Positions 8,011 to 16,896 of a stretch of DNA of 64,000 nucleotides are shown here, piece by piece. The stretch's first letter is position 1; the number at the start of each line of letters is the position of its first letter. The notes beneath the pieces are model-generated. The model was not told where the DNA came from. It saw only the letters and a list, made by a program, of their open reading frames with translations, and ran no database searches. The DNA is from Promicromonospora sp042731755 (GTDB lineage Bacteria; Actinomycetota; Actinomycetes; Actinomycetales; Cellulomonadaceae), in contig NZ_JBHWLR010000001.1 of NCBI RefSeq assembly GCF_042731755.1, positions 186,001 through 250,000 on the forward strand, written 5' to 3'. A program made the position numbers and the translations under genes.

Positions 8011-9648
8011 ATGAGCGACTTCCTGGCCATGGACGCCGTCACCTATCTGGCCGGTGGCCGCCGGATCCTCGACGGCGTCTCGCTCCGGGTCGGTCCGGGC
8101 CGGCGCGCCGGGATCATCGGCGAGAACGGCACCGGCAAGACCACCGCCCTGCGGCTGCTCGCCGGGGTGATCGACCCGCACGCCGGGCGGGTCGACCGGC
8201 CCGCCGACGTCGGGTACCTGGCGCAGGAGCTGGCCTTCGACCCGGCGGCGACCGTCGGCGAGGTGGTCGCGGACGCGCTGTCCCCGGTACAGGACGCGCT
8301 CGACCGCCTCGACGACGCCGCCGAGCGCCTGGCCGCCGTGCCGCCGGACGGGACCGACTACGGGGCGGCGTCCCAGGCCTACGCCGACCGGCTCGCGCAG
8401 GCCCAGCGGACGGACGTGTGGAACGCGGAACGCCGGACGGCGCAGGTCCTGCGGTCGCTCACGCTCGACACGATCCCCGCCGACCGCACCCTGGGCACGC
8501 TCTCCGGAGGGCAGCGGGGCCGGCTGGCGCTCGCGGTACTGCTCCTGCGGCAGCCCGCGGCGCTCGTGCTCGACGAGCCGACCAACCACCTCGACGAGTC
8601 CGCGATCTCGTTCCTGGAGGAGTACCTGCGCGGTTTCCCCGGCGTCGTCGTGCTGGCGAGCCACGACCGTGCCCTGCTGGACGCCGTGTGCACGGACCTG
8701 ATCGATCTCGACCCCTCCGCGACGGGCCCGGTCGTGTTCGGCGGCGGGTACTCGGCGTACGTCGAGCACAAGCGGGCGGCGCGACGGCGGTGGGAGCAGC
8801 GCTACCGCGAGGACCAGGAGGAGCTCGAGCGGCTGGCCCTCGCGGTCATCGAGGTGGCCCCCGACGTCGCCCCGGACCGGCTGCGCCGCGACTCGGAGAA
8901 GATGGGCTACGGGCACCGGGCCGGCCGGGTGCAGAACCAGGTGGCGCGCCGGGTGCGGGACGCCCGGCGGCGCCTCGTGGAGCGTGCGCGATCGGCGGTG
9001 GCCGCGCCGCCCCCGCCGCTGCGCCTGAGCGCGCCGCCGGTCGCGCTGTCGGCCTCCGACGGGCCGCTCGTCGAGCTGGCCGACGTCGAGGTGCCGGGCC
9101 GGCTCCGCGTCCCGCGACTTGTCGTCGAGGCGGGGGAGAAGCTGCTGGTCACCGGCCCCAACGGGGCCGGGAAGTCGACGCTCCTCGGCGTCATCGCCGG
9201 GGCGGTCGACTACGCCGGCGGTCTCCGGCGGCGGCCGGACGCGGCGATCTCGTTGCTCCCGCAGGACACCGTGTTCGAGCGCCCCGAACGGTCGGCCGAG
9301 CAGATCTATCTCGACACGCTCGGCGAGCACGGGGCCGAGCGGACGCCGCTGGCGGCCCTCGGGCTGCTGACGGCGCGCGAGATCGGCACGCCCGCCGGCG
9401 AGCTGTCCGTCGGGCAGCGCCGCCGACTGGCGCTCGCGCTCGCGTTCGCCGACCCGCCGCACCTGCTGCTCCTGGACGAGCCCACGAACCACCTGTCGCC
9501 GATGCTCGTCGACGAGCTGGAAGAGGCCTTCGCGCAGGCGCCCGGCGCGATCGTCGTCGCAGGGCACGACAGGCTGATGCGATCCAGGTGGCCGGGACGC
9601 GTGTTCTCCCTGGCGGGCACCCCGCGCCCGGTGGGAAGCACCCGGTAG
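8011..9648 (+). CDS. ABC-F family ATPase
   Basis: A 545-residue protein with two ATP-binding domains and no membrane segments, as in ribosome-associated ABC-F proteins. Domain 1 has Walker A GENGTGKTT, signature LSGGQRGRL and Walker B LVLDEPTNHLD. A charged linker around residues 240-320 (HKRAARRRWEQRYREDQEE) joins it to domain 2 with GPNGAGKST, a variant signature LSVGQRRRL and LLLLDEPTNHL. ABC-F proteins act on the ribosomal E site in translation or antibiotic protection; which applies here is unclear. TAGGGT (7999-8004) lies 6 bases before the ATG, fitting leaderless expression. Confidence 0.9.
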   Translation: MSDFLAMDAVTYLAGGRRILDGVSLRVGPGRRAGIIGENGTGKTTALRLLAGVIDPHAGRVDRPADVGYLAQELAFDPAATVGEVVADALSPVQDALDRLDDAAERLAAVPPDGTDYGAASQAYADRLAQAQRTDVWNAERRTAQVLRSLTLDTIPADRTLGTLSGGQRGRLALAVLLLRQPAALVLDEPTNHLDESAISFLEEYLRGFPGVVVLASHDRALLDAVCTDLIDLDPSATGPVVFGGGYSAYVEHKRAARRRWEQRYREDQEELERLALAVIEVAPDVAPDRLRRDSEKMGYGHRAGRVQNQVARRVRDARRRLVERARSAVAAPPPPLRLSAPPVALSASDGPLVELADVEVPGRLRVPRLVVEAGEKLLVTGPNGAGKSTLLGVIAGAVDYAGGLRRRPDAAISLLPQDTVFERPERSAEQIYLDTLGEHGAERTPLAALGLLTAREIGTPAGELSVGQRRRLALALAFADPPHLLLLDEPTNHLSPMLVDELEEAFAQAPGAIVVAGHDRLMRSRWPGRVFSLAGTPRPVGSTR

Positions 9649-9664
9649 GAGAGGGGCGGCCGCA

Positions 9665-10489
9665 TCAGGCGCGTGCGGTGGACGTGCGCAGCTCCGACGG
9701 CGACAGGCCGGTCGTCTCCTTGACCTTGCGGGAGAAGTGGAAGCTGGTCCTGAACCCGCAGCGGACGGCGATCGAGCCGACCGGGAGTCCCGTGGACGTC
9801 AGCAGCTCGACGCCGAGGGAGATGCGCCGGTCCCAGAGGTAGCGGATCGGCGTGGTGTCCATGTGGGTGCGGAACATCCGGACGAGGTGAGCGGGGGTGA
9901 CCGTCGCGGCGCGGGCGATGTCCGTGAGCGTGATCGGCTCCCCGAGGTGCTGGTGGATGAAGAGGCGGGCGTCCTCGATCGAACCCGGCAGCGCGGCGGG
10001 CAGGTTCCTGAACTCCGCGATGAAGCGCCACAGCACCGCCGTGGCGAGCGCGTCCAGCAGCGCCCCGTCGGCCGTCAGCCGGGTCTGCTCCGTGGTGACG
10101 GCCTCGCGGGCCAGGTAGGTCAGGGCGGACGACAGCGTCCTCGTGGGCCGGAGCGACTCCAGCCAGACGCGCATCTGCGGGGTCGAGTTCTCCATCCGCC
10201 CCCGCACCAGCGTCTCGTGGGTGTCGAGGTGCTCGTCGAACCTGATCTCCTCGGTGTGGCCCGGCAGCAGGAGGCAGATCTCGCCGGTGGGCACGTGGCG
10301 CGGGGCGCCGCCGTCGAGGCGCAGCGTCATGGAGCCGGAGTGGATCAGCATGAGCTGGATCTCCTGCTGGCGGCGCGGCCCGATCCGGGAGCCGGCGGGC
10401 TGCACCAGCTGCCTCGCGGTCGCGTCGGCGATCCGGAGGCGACGCGCGCTGGCATCAAACTGGGACACAGACGAGTGTATTGCAGTCAT
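9665..10489 (-). CDS. AraC-family transcriptional regulator
   Basis: A 274-residue regulator. The N-terminal part (about 20-110) is a cupin-like arm (IQLMLIHSGSMTLRLDGG, EICLLLPGHTEEIRF). The last 100 residues are two helix-turn-helix motifs (ITLTDIARAATVTPAHLVRMFRTH and PVGSIAVRCGFRTSFHFSRKVKETTG). ATG 10489 is used; a GTG eight codons in is possible, because TACACT lies 5 bases before it. The gene is divergent from the FAD oxidoreductase and sugar importer with only 34 bases between, so it probably controls them and itself in response to a sugar. Confidence 0.88.
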   Translation of the reverse strand: MTAIHSSVSQFDASARRLRIADATARQLVQPAGSRIGPRRQQEIQLMLIHSGSMTLRLDGGAPRHVPTGEICLLLPGHTEEIRFDEHLDTHETLVRGRMENSTPQMRVWLESLRPTRTLSSALTYLAREAVTTEQTRLTADGALLDALATAVLWRFIAEFRNLPAALPGSIEDARLFIHQHLGEPITLTDIARAATVTPAHLVRMFRTHMDTTPIRYLWDRRISLGVELLTSTGLPVGSIAVRCGFRTSFHFSRKVKETTGLSPSELRTSTARA

Positions 10490-10523
10490 GTCAATAGTGG
10501 TCAAATGCTGGTGTCCTCGTTGT

Positions 10524-12143
10524 ATGCGTGAAAACGAGACACAGCTTCTGGTCGTCGGCGGCGGCGTGGGCGGCGTCATGGCCGCCGTGACGGCCGCCCG
10601 TCGCGGGCTTCGTGTGGTGCTCACCGAGCCCACCGACTGGCTGGGCGGGGTGCTGACCGCCCAGGGAGTTCCACCGGACGAGCACGTCTGGATCGAGCAG
10701 TTCGGCAGTACCGCGACATATCGTGAATATCGAAATTCCGTGCGTGAGTTCTACCGGCGGCACTACCCCCTGACCGACGACGCCCGGCGTCGACCCGCGC
10801 TCAACCCAGGCGGCGCCAAGGTGTCCGGGCTCTGCCACGAGCCCCGGGTCATGCTGGCCGTGCTCGAGAGCCTGGTCGCCCCGCTGCGCGGCTCCGGGCT
10901 GCTGCAGGTCCTGATGGAGCACGAGCCGCTCGCCGCCGAGACCGACGGCGACCGGATCACGGCCGTGACGGTGCGGAGCAGGCGGACCGGCGCGACGACG
11001 GCGATCTCGGCGCGGTGGGTCGTCGACGCGAGCGAGACCGGCGAGCTGCTGCCGCTGGCCGGCGTCGAGCACGTCACCGGCTCCGAGGCGCAGGCCGACA
11101 CCGGCGAGCCCCACGCGGCGGCCGTGGCCGACCCGCTCAACATGCAGCCGGTGTCGGTCTGCTTCGCGCTGGACCACCGGCCCGAGGAGGACCACACCAT
11201 CGACCGGCCGGCGGGCTACGACCGGTTCAAGGCAGCCCGCGCCGTCGACTGGCCGGAGGGCCAGCTCTCGCTGACCGCGCCGCACCCCAAGACCCGCCTC
11301 CCGGTGCGGCACCAGTTCTGGCCCGATCCCGACGACGACCCGCTGAGCATCCGGCCCGACTACGCGGACCAGCGGGTGGGCTCGATGGACCGCAACCTGT
11401 GGACGTTCCGCCGGATCGCCGCCCGGGCCAACTTCCGGCCCGGGGCCTACCCGAGCGACCTCACCCTGGTGAACTGGCCGCAGATGGACTACTGGGGCGG
11501 GCCGGTCTTCGACCACCCCGACGCCGACGCGCACCTGCGCGCCGCACGGGAGCTGAGCCGCTCGTTCCTGTACTGGCTCCAGACCGAGGCGCCCCGGCCC
11601 GACGGCGGCACCGGCTGGCCCGGCCTGCGCCTGCGCGGCGACGTGCTCGGCGACACCGACGACGGCCTGGCCAAGAGCCCGTACATCCGGGAGTCCCGGC
11701 GCATCCGGGCCGAGCACACCGTCGTCGAGCAGGAGCTGTCCCTCGCGGTGCGCGGCGACAAGGGCGCCGCCACCTACGACGACAGCGTGGGCGTCGGGAT
11801 GTACCGCATCGACCTGCACCCCTCCACCGGCGGCGACCCCTACATCGACATCGGCTGCTGCCCGTTCGAGCTGCCGCTGGGCGCCCTGCTGCCCGTCCGG
11901 GTCGAGAACCTGCTCCCGGGCGCGAAGAACATCGGCACCACGCACATCACGAACGGCGCCTACCGGATGCCGCTCATGGAATGGAACATCGGCGAGGTCA
12001 CGGGCCACCTGATCGCGTTCTGCGTGCAGCACAAGGCGACGCCCCGGCAGGTCCGCGAGGACGAGGACCTGCTGGCCGACTTCACGCGCGAGATCGAGGA
12101 CGCCGGCATCGAACGGCACTGGCCGCGGGTCACGGGCTACTGA
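10524..12143 (+). CDS. FAD-dependent oxidoreductase (FAD_oxidored family)
   Basis: A 539-residue flavoprotein. The dinucleotide-binding motif LLVVGGGVGGVMAAVTAARRG is at residues 8-28, followed by EPTDWLGG. The C-terminal part carries NLLPGAKNIGTTHITNGAYRMPLMEWNIGE, typical of the family. There is no signal peptide. It heads a co-directional run with a sugar binding protein and two permeases and lies divergent from an AraC regulator, so it probably oxidises an imported sugar or sugar derivative. No Shine-Dalgarno is obvious before ATG 10524. The substrate is not known. Confidence 0.87.
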   Translation: MRENETQLLVVGGGVGGVMAAVTAARRGLRVVLTEPTDWLGGVLTAQGVPPDEHVWIEQFGSTATYREYRNSVREFYRRHYPLTDDARRRPALNPGGAKVSGLCHEPRVMLAVLESLVAPLRGSGLLQVLMEHEPLAAETDGDRITAVTVRSRRTGATTAISARWVVDASETGELLPLAGVEHVTGSEAQADTGEPHAAAVADPLNMQPVSVCFALDHRPEEDHTIDRPAGYDRFKAARAVDWPEGQLSLTAPHPKTRLPVRHQFWPDPDDDPLSIRPDYADQRVGSMDRNLWTFRRIAARANFRPGAYPSDLTLVNWPQMDYWGGPVFDHPDADAHLRAARELSRSFLYWLQTEAPRPDGGTGWPGLRLRGDVLGDTDDGLAKSPYIRESRRIRAEHTVVEQELSLAVRGDKGAATYDDSVGVGMYRIDLHPSTGGDPYIDIGCCPFELPLGALLPVRVENLLPGAKNIGTTHITNGAYRMPLMEWNIGEVTGHLIAFCVQHKATPRQVREDEDLLADFTREIEDAGIERHWPRVTGY

Positions 12144-12216
12144 CCCGGCCGCCTGGGAACAACAGCAGGCACCACCACGCAGGAACCACGCAGGAATCAT
12201 CAAAGGAGATGACGTC

Positions 12217-13545
12217 ATGGGAACGACCAGGAGAACGGCGGCGGCGACCGCCTCGGCGGCGGCGCTGCTGACCGCCGTCGCGGGATGCGGTTCCGGCACG
12301 GACGCCTCTGCCACGGGCGAGGTGGTCGTCACCTGCGCCACCTGCCAGGAGAGCCCGACCGACCCGTTCCTGCAGTACAACTACGAGGCCGCGCAACGGT
12401 TCAACGACCAGTACGCCGGCCGGTACCAGGTCGAGACCATCGAGAACCCGAACGCGGGATCCGGCGACGACCGGCTGCAGTACTACCAGCGCCTGGCGCT
12501 CGCCGACGACCTGCCCGACCTGTTCCAGCTCAACTCCGGCGAGATCAAGGCGATGGAGCAGACCGGCCGGCTGCACGACTTCGCGCCGGGCCTGGAGGCC
12601 GACGCCGAGTGGGCGGACACCTTCTACGACCAGGCGTTCGACGCTCTGACCGGCCCGGACGGCCAGGTCTGGGCCATCCCGCAGCAGCGCGACGCGATCG
12701 GGATCTACTACAACACCGAGCTGCTGGAGGCGGCCGGGTACGACGAGTTCCCGGCCACCTGGGACGAGTTCGAGGACCTGGCGGCAGGGCTGAAGAGCCA
12801 GGGCAAGATCGCCCTCGCGCTCGACGGCGACTGGGCGACCAAGCTCATGTGGGCCGACCTGATCGGCACCCAGCCCGGCGGGGCCGAGTTCCTTGGCGAG
12901 GGCATCGTCGACCTGGAGGACTGGGGCGACGACCCCGCCGTCGTCCGGGCGACCGAACGCCTGCGCGACTGGCACACCGAGGGATACGTGAACGCCGACG
13001 CGTTCTCCGGCGACTTCCAGAACGCGGCCGCCCCCTACCTGACCGAGGAGGCGGCGACGGTGCCCAACGGGCCCTGGTTCGTCAAGACCAACCTCACGCC
13101 CGAGGCGGCCCCGGGCCTGTACGAGAAGACCGGCTACGCCCCCGCGCCCGGCTGGACCGACGGCGGGCAGGGCACGGTCGTCGTCTCGGGCGCCGGCTGG
13201 GTCTCCGGCGCGACGGACGAGCGCGAGCTCGAGGCGGTCGAGGCGTTCGTGAAGTTCATGTCGTCGCAGGACGAGGTGCTCACGCAGGCGCAGGCCACGG
13301 GCGCGAACCCGCCGGTCCGCGTCGACGCCGAGGCGGCGGACGCCGCCGACCTGGAGCCGCTGGCGACGGGGCTGATCGAGCAGGCCGACGACCTGGAGCA
13401 CGTCTACCCGCACGCCCGCGTGCACGGACCGGCGGGGCTCGACACGTCGTGGAAGAACCTGTGGCCCGCGTACGTGCAGGGCGACCTGGACACCGACGAG
13501 TTCCTGGAGCGCCTGACCGTCGACTCCGCGGCGAGCGGGCAGTAG
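12217..13545 (+). CDS. Sugar ABC transporter substrate-binding lipoprotein
   Basis: A 442-residue extracellular solute-binding protein of family 1. A signal peptide ends in the lipobox VAGC (Cys near residue 24), so it is anchored to the outer face of the membrane. The body shows DLPDLFQLNSGEIKAM, GQVWAIPQQRDAIGIYYNTELLEAAG and WNPDD-like clefts seen in MalE/CUT1 binding proteins. AAAGGAG lies at good distance from ATG 12217. It starts 73 bases after the FAD oxidoreductase and is followed 8 bases later by the first permease. The ligand is probably an oligosaccharide. Confidence 0.92.
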   Translation: MGTTRRTAAATASAAALLTAVAGCGSGTDASATGEVVVTCATCQESPTDPFLQYNYEAAQRFNDQYAGRYQVETIENPNAGSGDDRLQYYQRLALADDLPDLFQLNSGEIKAMEQTGRLHDFAPGLEADAEWADTFYDQAFDALTGPDGQVWAIPQQRDAIGIYYNTELLEAAGYDEFPATWDEFEDLAAGLKSQGKIALALDGDWATKLMWADLIGTQPGGAEFLGEGIVDLEDWGDDPAVVRATERLRDWHTEGYVNADAFSGDFQNAAAPYLTEEAATVPNGPWFVKTNLTPEAAPGLYEKTGYAPAPGWTDGGQGTVVVSGAGWVSGATDERELEAVEAFVKFMSSQDEVLTQAQATGANPPVRVDAEAADAADLEPLATGLIEQADDLEHVYPHARVHGPAGLDTSWKNLWPAYVQGDLDTDEFLERLTVDSAASGQ

Positions 13546-13553
13546 GGGCGGCC

Positions 13554-14495
13554 ATGAGCACCCTCACGAGGTACCGCGCGCCGGCGCGGCGGCGCACCCT
13601 CGCCCGGCGCGCCCGGCCCGTCCCGGGGACCCGGATCCCGCGCGGCATGCGCGGGCCGATCGCGGTGTCGCTGCTGCCCGGGCTCGTCCTGTTCGGCACG
13701 TTCTTCCTGGTGCCGTTCCTCGTGCTGGCGGCCACGGCGTTCGCCCGGTGGAGCGGGCTGGACTTCGCCTGGGCGGGGCTCGACAACTACCGGCAGATGT
13801 TCGCCGACCCCGTCTTCCTCAAGGCGCTGGGCAACACGCTGTTCTACGCGGCGGCCTCGGTGTTCGTCCAGGTCCCGCTGGGCGTCGGCGTCGGCATGGT
13901 GCTCGCCCTGCGGCCCCGTGGGTGGAAGACGCTGCGGACGATCATCTTCGTGCCGTTCGTCATCTCGGGCGCGGCCTACGCCCTGGTCTTCTCCATGTTC
14001 TACAACCCGCGGGCCGGGCTGCTGAACAACGCCCTGGGCGCCGTGGGGCTGCCCGGAAGGGACTGGCTCTTCGACACGGCGACGGCGCGGTGGGCCGTCG
14101 CAGGGACCTTCGTGTTCGTCATCGGCTTCGTCGTCGTGCTGGTGATGGCCGAGATCGCGGCGGTCCCGCGCGAGCTGTACGAGGCAGCGTCGGTCGACGG
14201 CGCCTCGACGTGGCAGCAGCTCACCCGGATCACCCTGCCGCTGCTGCGCAACGTCATCGGCACCGTGATCCTCATCCGGCTGCTCGTCGACATCGGCATG
14301 TTCGACCTGGTCTTCATCCTGACCGCCGGGGGACCCGACGACGCGACGGCGACGCTGGCGCTGTACGCGTACCGGGCGTACCTGAACGGCGAGTGGGGCT
14401 TCGCCAACGCCGTCGGCTCGGTGATCATCGTCATCGGCCTGGTGCTGATCGTCGCCGTCCGGCGGATCTTCCGGATCGGGGAGCGTGCACTGTGA
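13554..14495 (+). CDS. Sugar ABC transporter permease, MalF/UgpA type
   Basis: A 313-residue inner membrane protein with about six transmembrane helices (first near residues 38-60, ISLLPGLVLFGTFFLVPF-like). The cytoplasmic EAA loop is EAASVDGASTWQQLTRITLP (about residues 203-222), which docks the ATPase. The start ATG lies 8 bases after the binding-protein stop. The stop overlaps the GTG of the next permease by 4 bases, so the two are translationally coupled. No ATPase gene follows. Confidence 0.93.
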   Translation: MSTLTRYRAPARRRTLARRARPVPGTRIPRGMRGPIAVSLLPGLVLFGTFFLVPFLVLAATAFARWSGLDFAWAGLDNYRQMFADPVFLKALGNTLFYAAASVFVQVPLGVGVGMVLALRPRGWKTLRTIIFVPFVISGAAYALVFSMFYNPRAGLLNNALGAVGLPGRDWLFDTATARWAVAGTFVFVIGFVVVLVMAEIAAVPRELYEAASVDGASTWQQLTRITLPLLRNVIGTVILIRLLVDIGMFDLVFILTAGGPDDATATLALYAYRAYLNGEWGFANAVGSVIIVIGLVLIVAVRRIFRIGERAL

Positions 14496-15343
14496 GCGAC
14501 ATCGGGACCACCGCCGCCGGACGCCGTTCCGGGTGGGCGAACGTGCTGATCTACGGGTTCCTCGGCATCGTCGTGCTGCTGGCGCTCGCGCCGACGGCGT
14601 GGGTCATGCTGTCCGCCTTCAAGACCGGGAACCAGATCTTCTCCGGCCAGGGCCTCCTGCCCGCGCCGTTCACCGTGCAGGGCTTCGTCGACGCCTTCAC
14701 CCAGATCCACCTGCACGAGTACATGCTGAACACCCTCCTGTACGCGGGGCTCGGCACGCTCGGCGCGCTGACGGCGGCGTTCCTGGCGGCCTACCCGCTG
14801 GCGCGGTTCTCCTTCCCCGGCCGCGACGCCCTGGTGGCGCTGTTCTCCCTGGCGCTGGCGCTGCCGCTGGTCGGCCTGGCGACGCCGGTGTTCTTCGTGG
14901 TGCGGGAGCTGGGGATGTTCGACTCCCGGATCGGGATGGTGATCCTCTACTCGGCCCTGCAGTTCCCGTTCACGTTCGTGGTGCTGCGGGCGTTCCTCGT
15001 CTCGACGCCGCCCGAGCTGGAGGAGGCCGCGATGATCGACGGCGCCGGGTACTTCACCACGCTGTTTCGAGTGGTGCTGCCGCTGACGCGGCCCGCGCTG
15101 GCGACCGTGGCGGTGGTCGCGTTCGTGAACATCTGGAACGAGTTCTTCTTCGCCAACCTGTTGCTGGTCTCGGAGGAGAACCGGAACGTGCAGCTCGTGC
15201 TGGCGGGGTTCAAGTCGCAGTTCGGGTTCAACGTCACCGGGGCCGTCGCCGGGGCGACGCTGGTGATGCTGGTCCCGATCTGCCTCTTCCTGATCCTCCA
15301 GCGCCAGGTGATCGCGGGGCTCACGGCGGGCGCCGTCAAGTAG
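14492..15343 (+). CDS. Sugar ABC transporter permease, MalG/UgpE type
   Basis: A 283-residue permease with about six membrane helices. The EAA loop is EEAAMIDGAGYFTTLFRVVLPLTRP (about residues 175-199). It begins at GTG 14492, overlapping the previous stop by 4 bases. It pairs with the MalF-type subunit to form the membrane channel of a CUT1 importer. The ATPase is missing from the locus, which is usual in actinobacteria, where MsmK/MsiK serves many importers. Confidence 0.93.
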   Translation: MSDIGTTAAGRRSGWANVLIYGFLGIVVLLALAPTAWVMLSAFKTGNQIFSGQGLLPAPFTVQGFVDAFTQIHLHEYMLNTLLYAGLGTLGALTAAFLAAYPLARFSFPGRDALVALFSLALALPLVGLATPVFFVVRELGMFDSRIGMVILYSALQFPFTFVVLRAFLVSTPPELEEAAMIDGAGYFTTLFRVVLPLTRPALATVAVVAFVNIWNEFFFANLLLVSEENRNVQLVLAGFKSQFGFNVTGAVAGATLVMLVPICLFLILQRQVIAGLTAGAVK

Positions 15344-15420
15344 GGCGCCGTCGGATCGTCCAGGCCCCGCCGCGCAACTCCCCATTCCGGAGGACGGCGG
15401 CCGGCCCTACGGTCGGGGCC

Positions 15421-16824
15421 ATGATCACCGTCGATCGGCACCGGACCAGCGCTACCGCGAGGCCCCGGCCGCACCGCAGGAACACACCGGCACGCACCCT
15501 GCTCGCGCTCGGCGGGACGGCGACGCTGCTCGCCCTCTCGGCGTGCGGCGCGGGAGGGGCGGGGGACGGCGACGCCGCCACCGGGACCATCCAGTGGTGG
15601 ACCTGGGACGACAAGCAGGCCGTGTCCTGGGGCAAGTGCGTCGAGCCGTTCGAGCAGGCCAACCCCGGTATCGAGGTCAAGGTGCAGCAGTACGCCTGGG
15701 ACGACTACTGGACCAAGCTCACCGCGGGCTTCGTGGCCGGCAACGCCCCGGACACGTTCATGGACCACACCTCCAACTACCCCGAGTTCGTGGACCAGGG
15801 CCAGCTCCTCCCGCTCGACGACCTGATCGAGGAGTCGGGGTACGACGTCGGGCAGCTCGGCGTCGGCGTCGACACCTGGACGTACAGCGACGGCGCCACC
15901 TACGGCCTGCCGAAGGACTGGGCGACGGTCGGCTTCTTCTACGACAAGGCGAAGCTCGCCGACGCCGGCCTCACCGAGGACGACGTGCAGAACATGACCT
16001 GGAACCCCGACGACGGCGGCACGTTCGAGAAGGTCATCGCCCGTCTCACGGTCGACGAGAACGGGGTGCGCGGCGACGAGCCCGGCTTCGACAAGGACAA
16101 CGTGGCGACGTACGGGATCAACAGCCTCGGGTCCAACGGGATCAACGGCCAGGACACCTGGGCCAACTTCGCGTCGACCACCGGCTGGGAGCTGGGCGAC
16201 AAGGACAGCTTCCCCACCACGTTCCAGTACGAGGACGAGCGGTTCGTGAAGACCGCGAAGTACCTGCGCGGGCTGGGGGAGCGCGGCCTGTCGCCGGTCG
16301 AGGGGCAGTTCACGCTCGGCCCGGCCGAGCAGCTCGGCACGGGGAGCGTCGCGATGGTCTCGGGCGGTTCCTGGTACGCGACGACGTTCTTCGCGCTCGA
16401 CGGCGTCGACGTCGGGATCGCGCCCTCGGTGCTGGGCGCGGACGGGCAGCGCGCCGGGCTCTCCAACTCGAACGCGGACTCCGTCTGGGCGGGCACCAAG
16501 CACCCCGAGGCGGCGTTCAAGTGGGTCGCCTACATGAACTCGCCGGAGTGCCAGGACGTCGCCGGCGTCGACGGGACGTTCTTCCCGTCGATCGACTCGT
16601 CGATGGAGAAGACCCAGGCGGCCCTGCTCGACCAGGGGATCGACGTGGCGCCGTACACGCAGCAGTTCGTGGACGGGACGCTGTTCGAGACGCCGGTGTT
16701 CGCCGGCGGCCAGAAGATGGGCTCGGCGATCAGCCCGCTGATGGAGGGCTACTTCACCGGCCAGCGCGAGGACGACGTCTTCGCGGAGATGGACGAGCTG
16801 AGCCGGGAGATCCTCGCGGAGTAG
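15421..16824 (+). CDS. Orphan sugar-binding lipoprotein
   Basis: A 467-residue family 1 binding protein with a long basic N-terminus and lipobox LSAC. ATG 15421 is chosen because TACGGT (15408-15413) lies 7 bases upstream, suggesting its own leaderless promoter rather than read-through from the permeases. It is a close relative of the binding protein at 60959-62287: both share WDDYW, YPEFV, YGLPKDW, WNPDDGG, ARLTVD, GVRGDEPGFDK, DSVWAGT and ECQD/DCQD at matching places. It is quite different from the binding protein at 12217. It may feed the permeases of either locus. Confidence 0.9.
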   Translation: MITVDRHRTSATARPRPHRRNTPARTLLALGGTATLLALSACGAGGAGDGDAATGTIQWWTWDDKQAVSWGKCVEPFEQANPGIEVKVQQYAWDDYWTKLTAGFVAGNAPDTFMDHTSNYPEFVDQGQLLPLDDLIEESGYDVGQLGVGVDTWTYSDGATYGLPKDWATVGFFYDKAKLADAGLTEDDVQNMTWNPDDGGTFEKVIARLTVDENGVRGDEPGFDKDNVATYGINSLGSNGINGQDTWANFASTTGWELGDKDSFPTTFQYEDERFVKTAKYLRGLGERGLSPVEGQFTLGPAEQLGTGSVAMVSGGSWYATTFFALDGVDVGIAPSVLGADGQRAGLSNSNADSVWAGTKHPEAAFKWVAYMNSPECQDVAGVDGTFFPSIDSSMEKTQAALLDQGIDVAPYTQQFVDGTLFETPVFAGGQKMGSAISPLMEGYFTGQREDDVFAEMDELSREILAE

Positions 16825-16842
16825 GTCCCGCGTGGGGAGAAC

Positions 16843-16880
16843 GGCCGGCCCGGGCCACCGTGCGGTGGTCCGGGCCGGCC
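16843..16880. terminator. Bidirectional terminator hairpin
   Basis: Arms 16843-16860 and 16863-16880 are complementary over 18 bases with one G-T mismatch, rich in G and C. It lies between the convergent ends of the orphan binding-protein gene and the secreted dehydrogenase gene. Confidence 0.8.
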
Positions 16881-16896
16881 TGTGTCGCCTGCGGGC

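Noticed and set aside
8011..9648. Specific antibiotic-resistance call for the ABC-F protein
   Set aside because: Subfamily cannot be decided by eye; it could be a translation factor.
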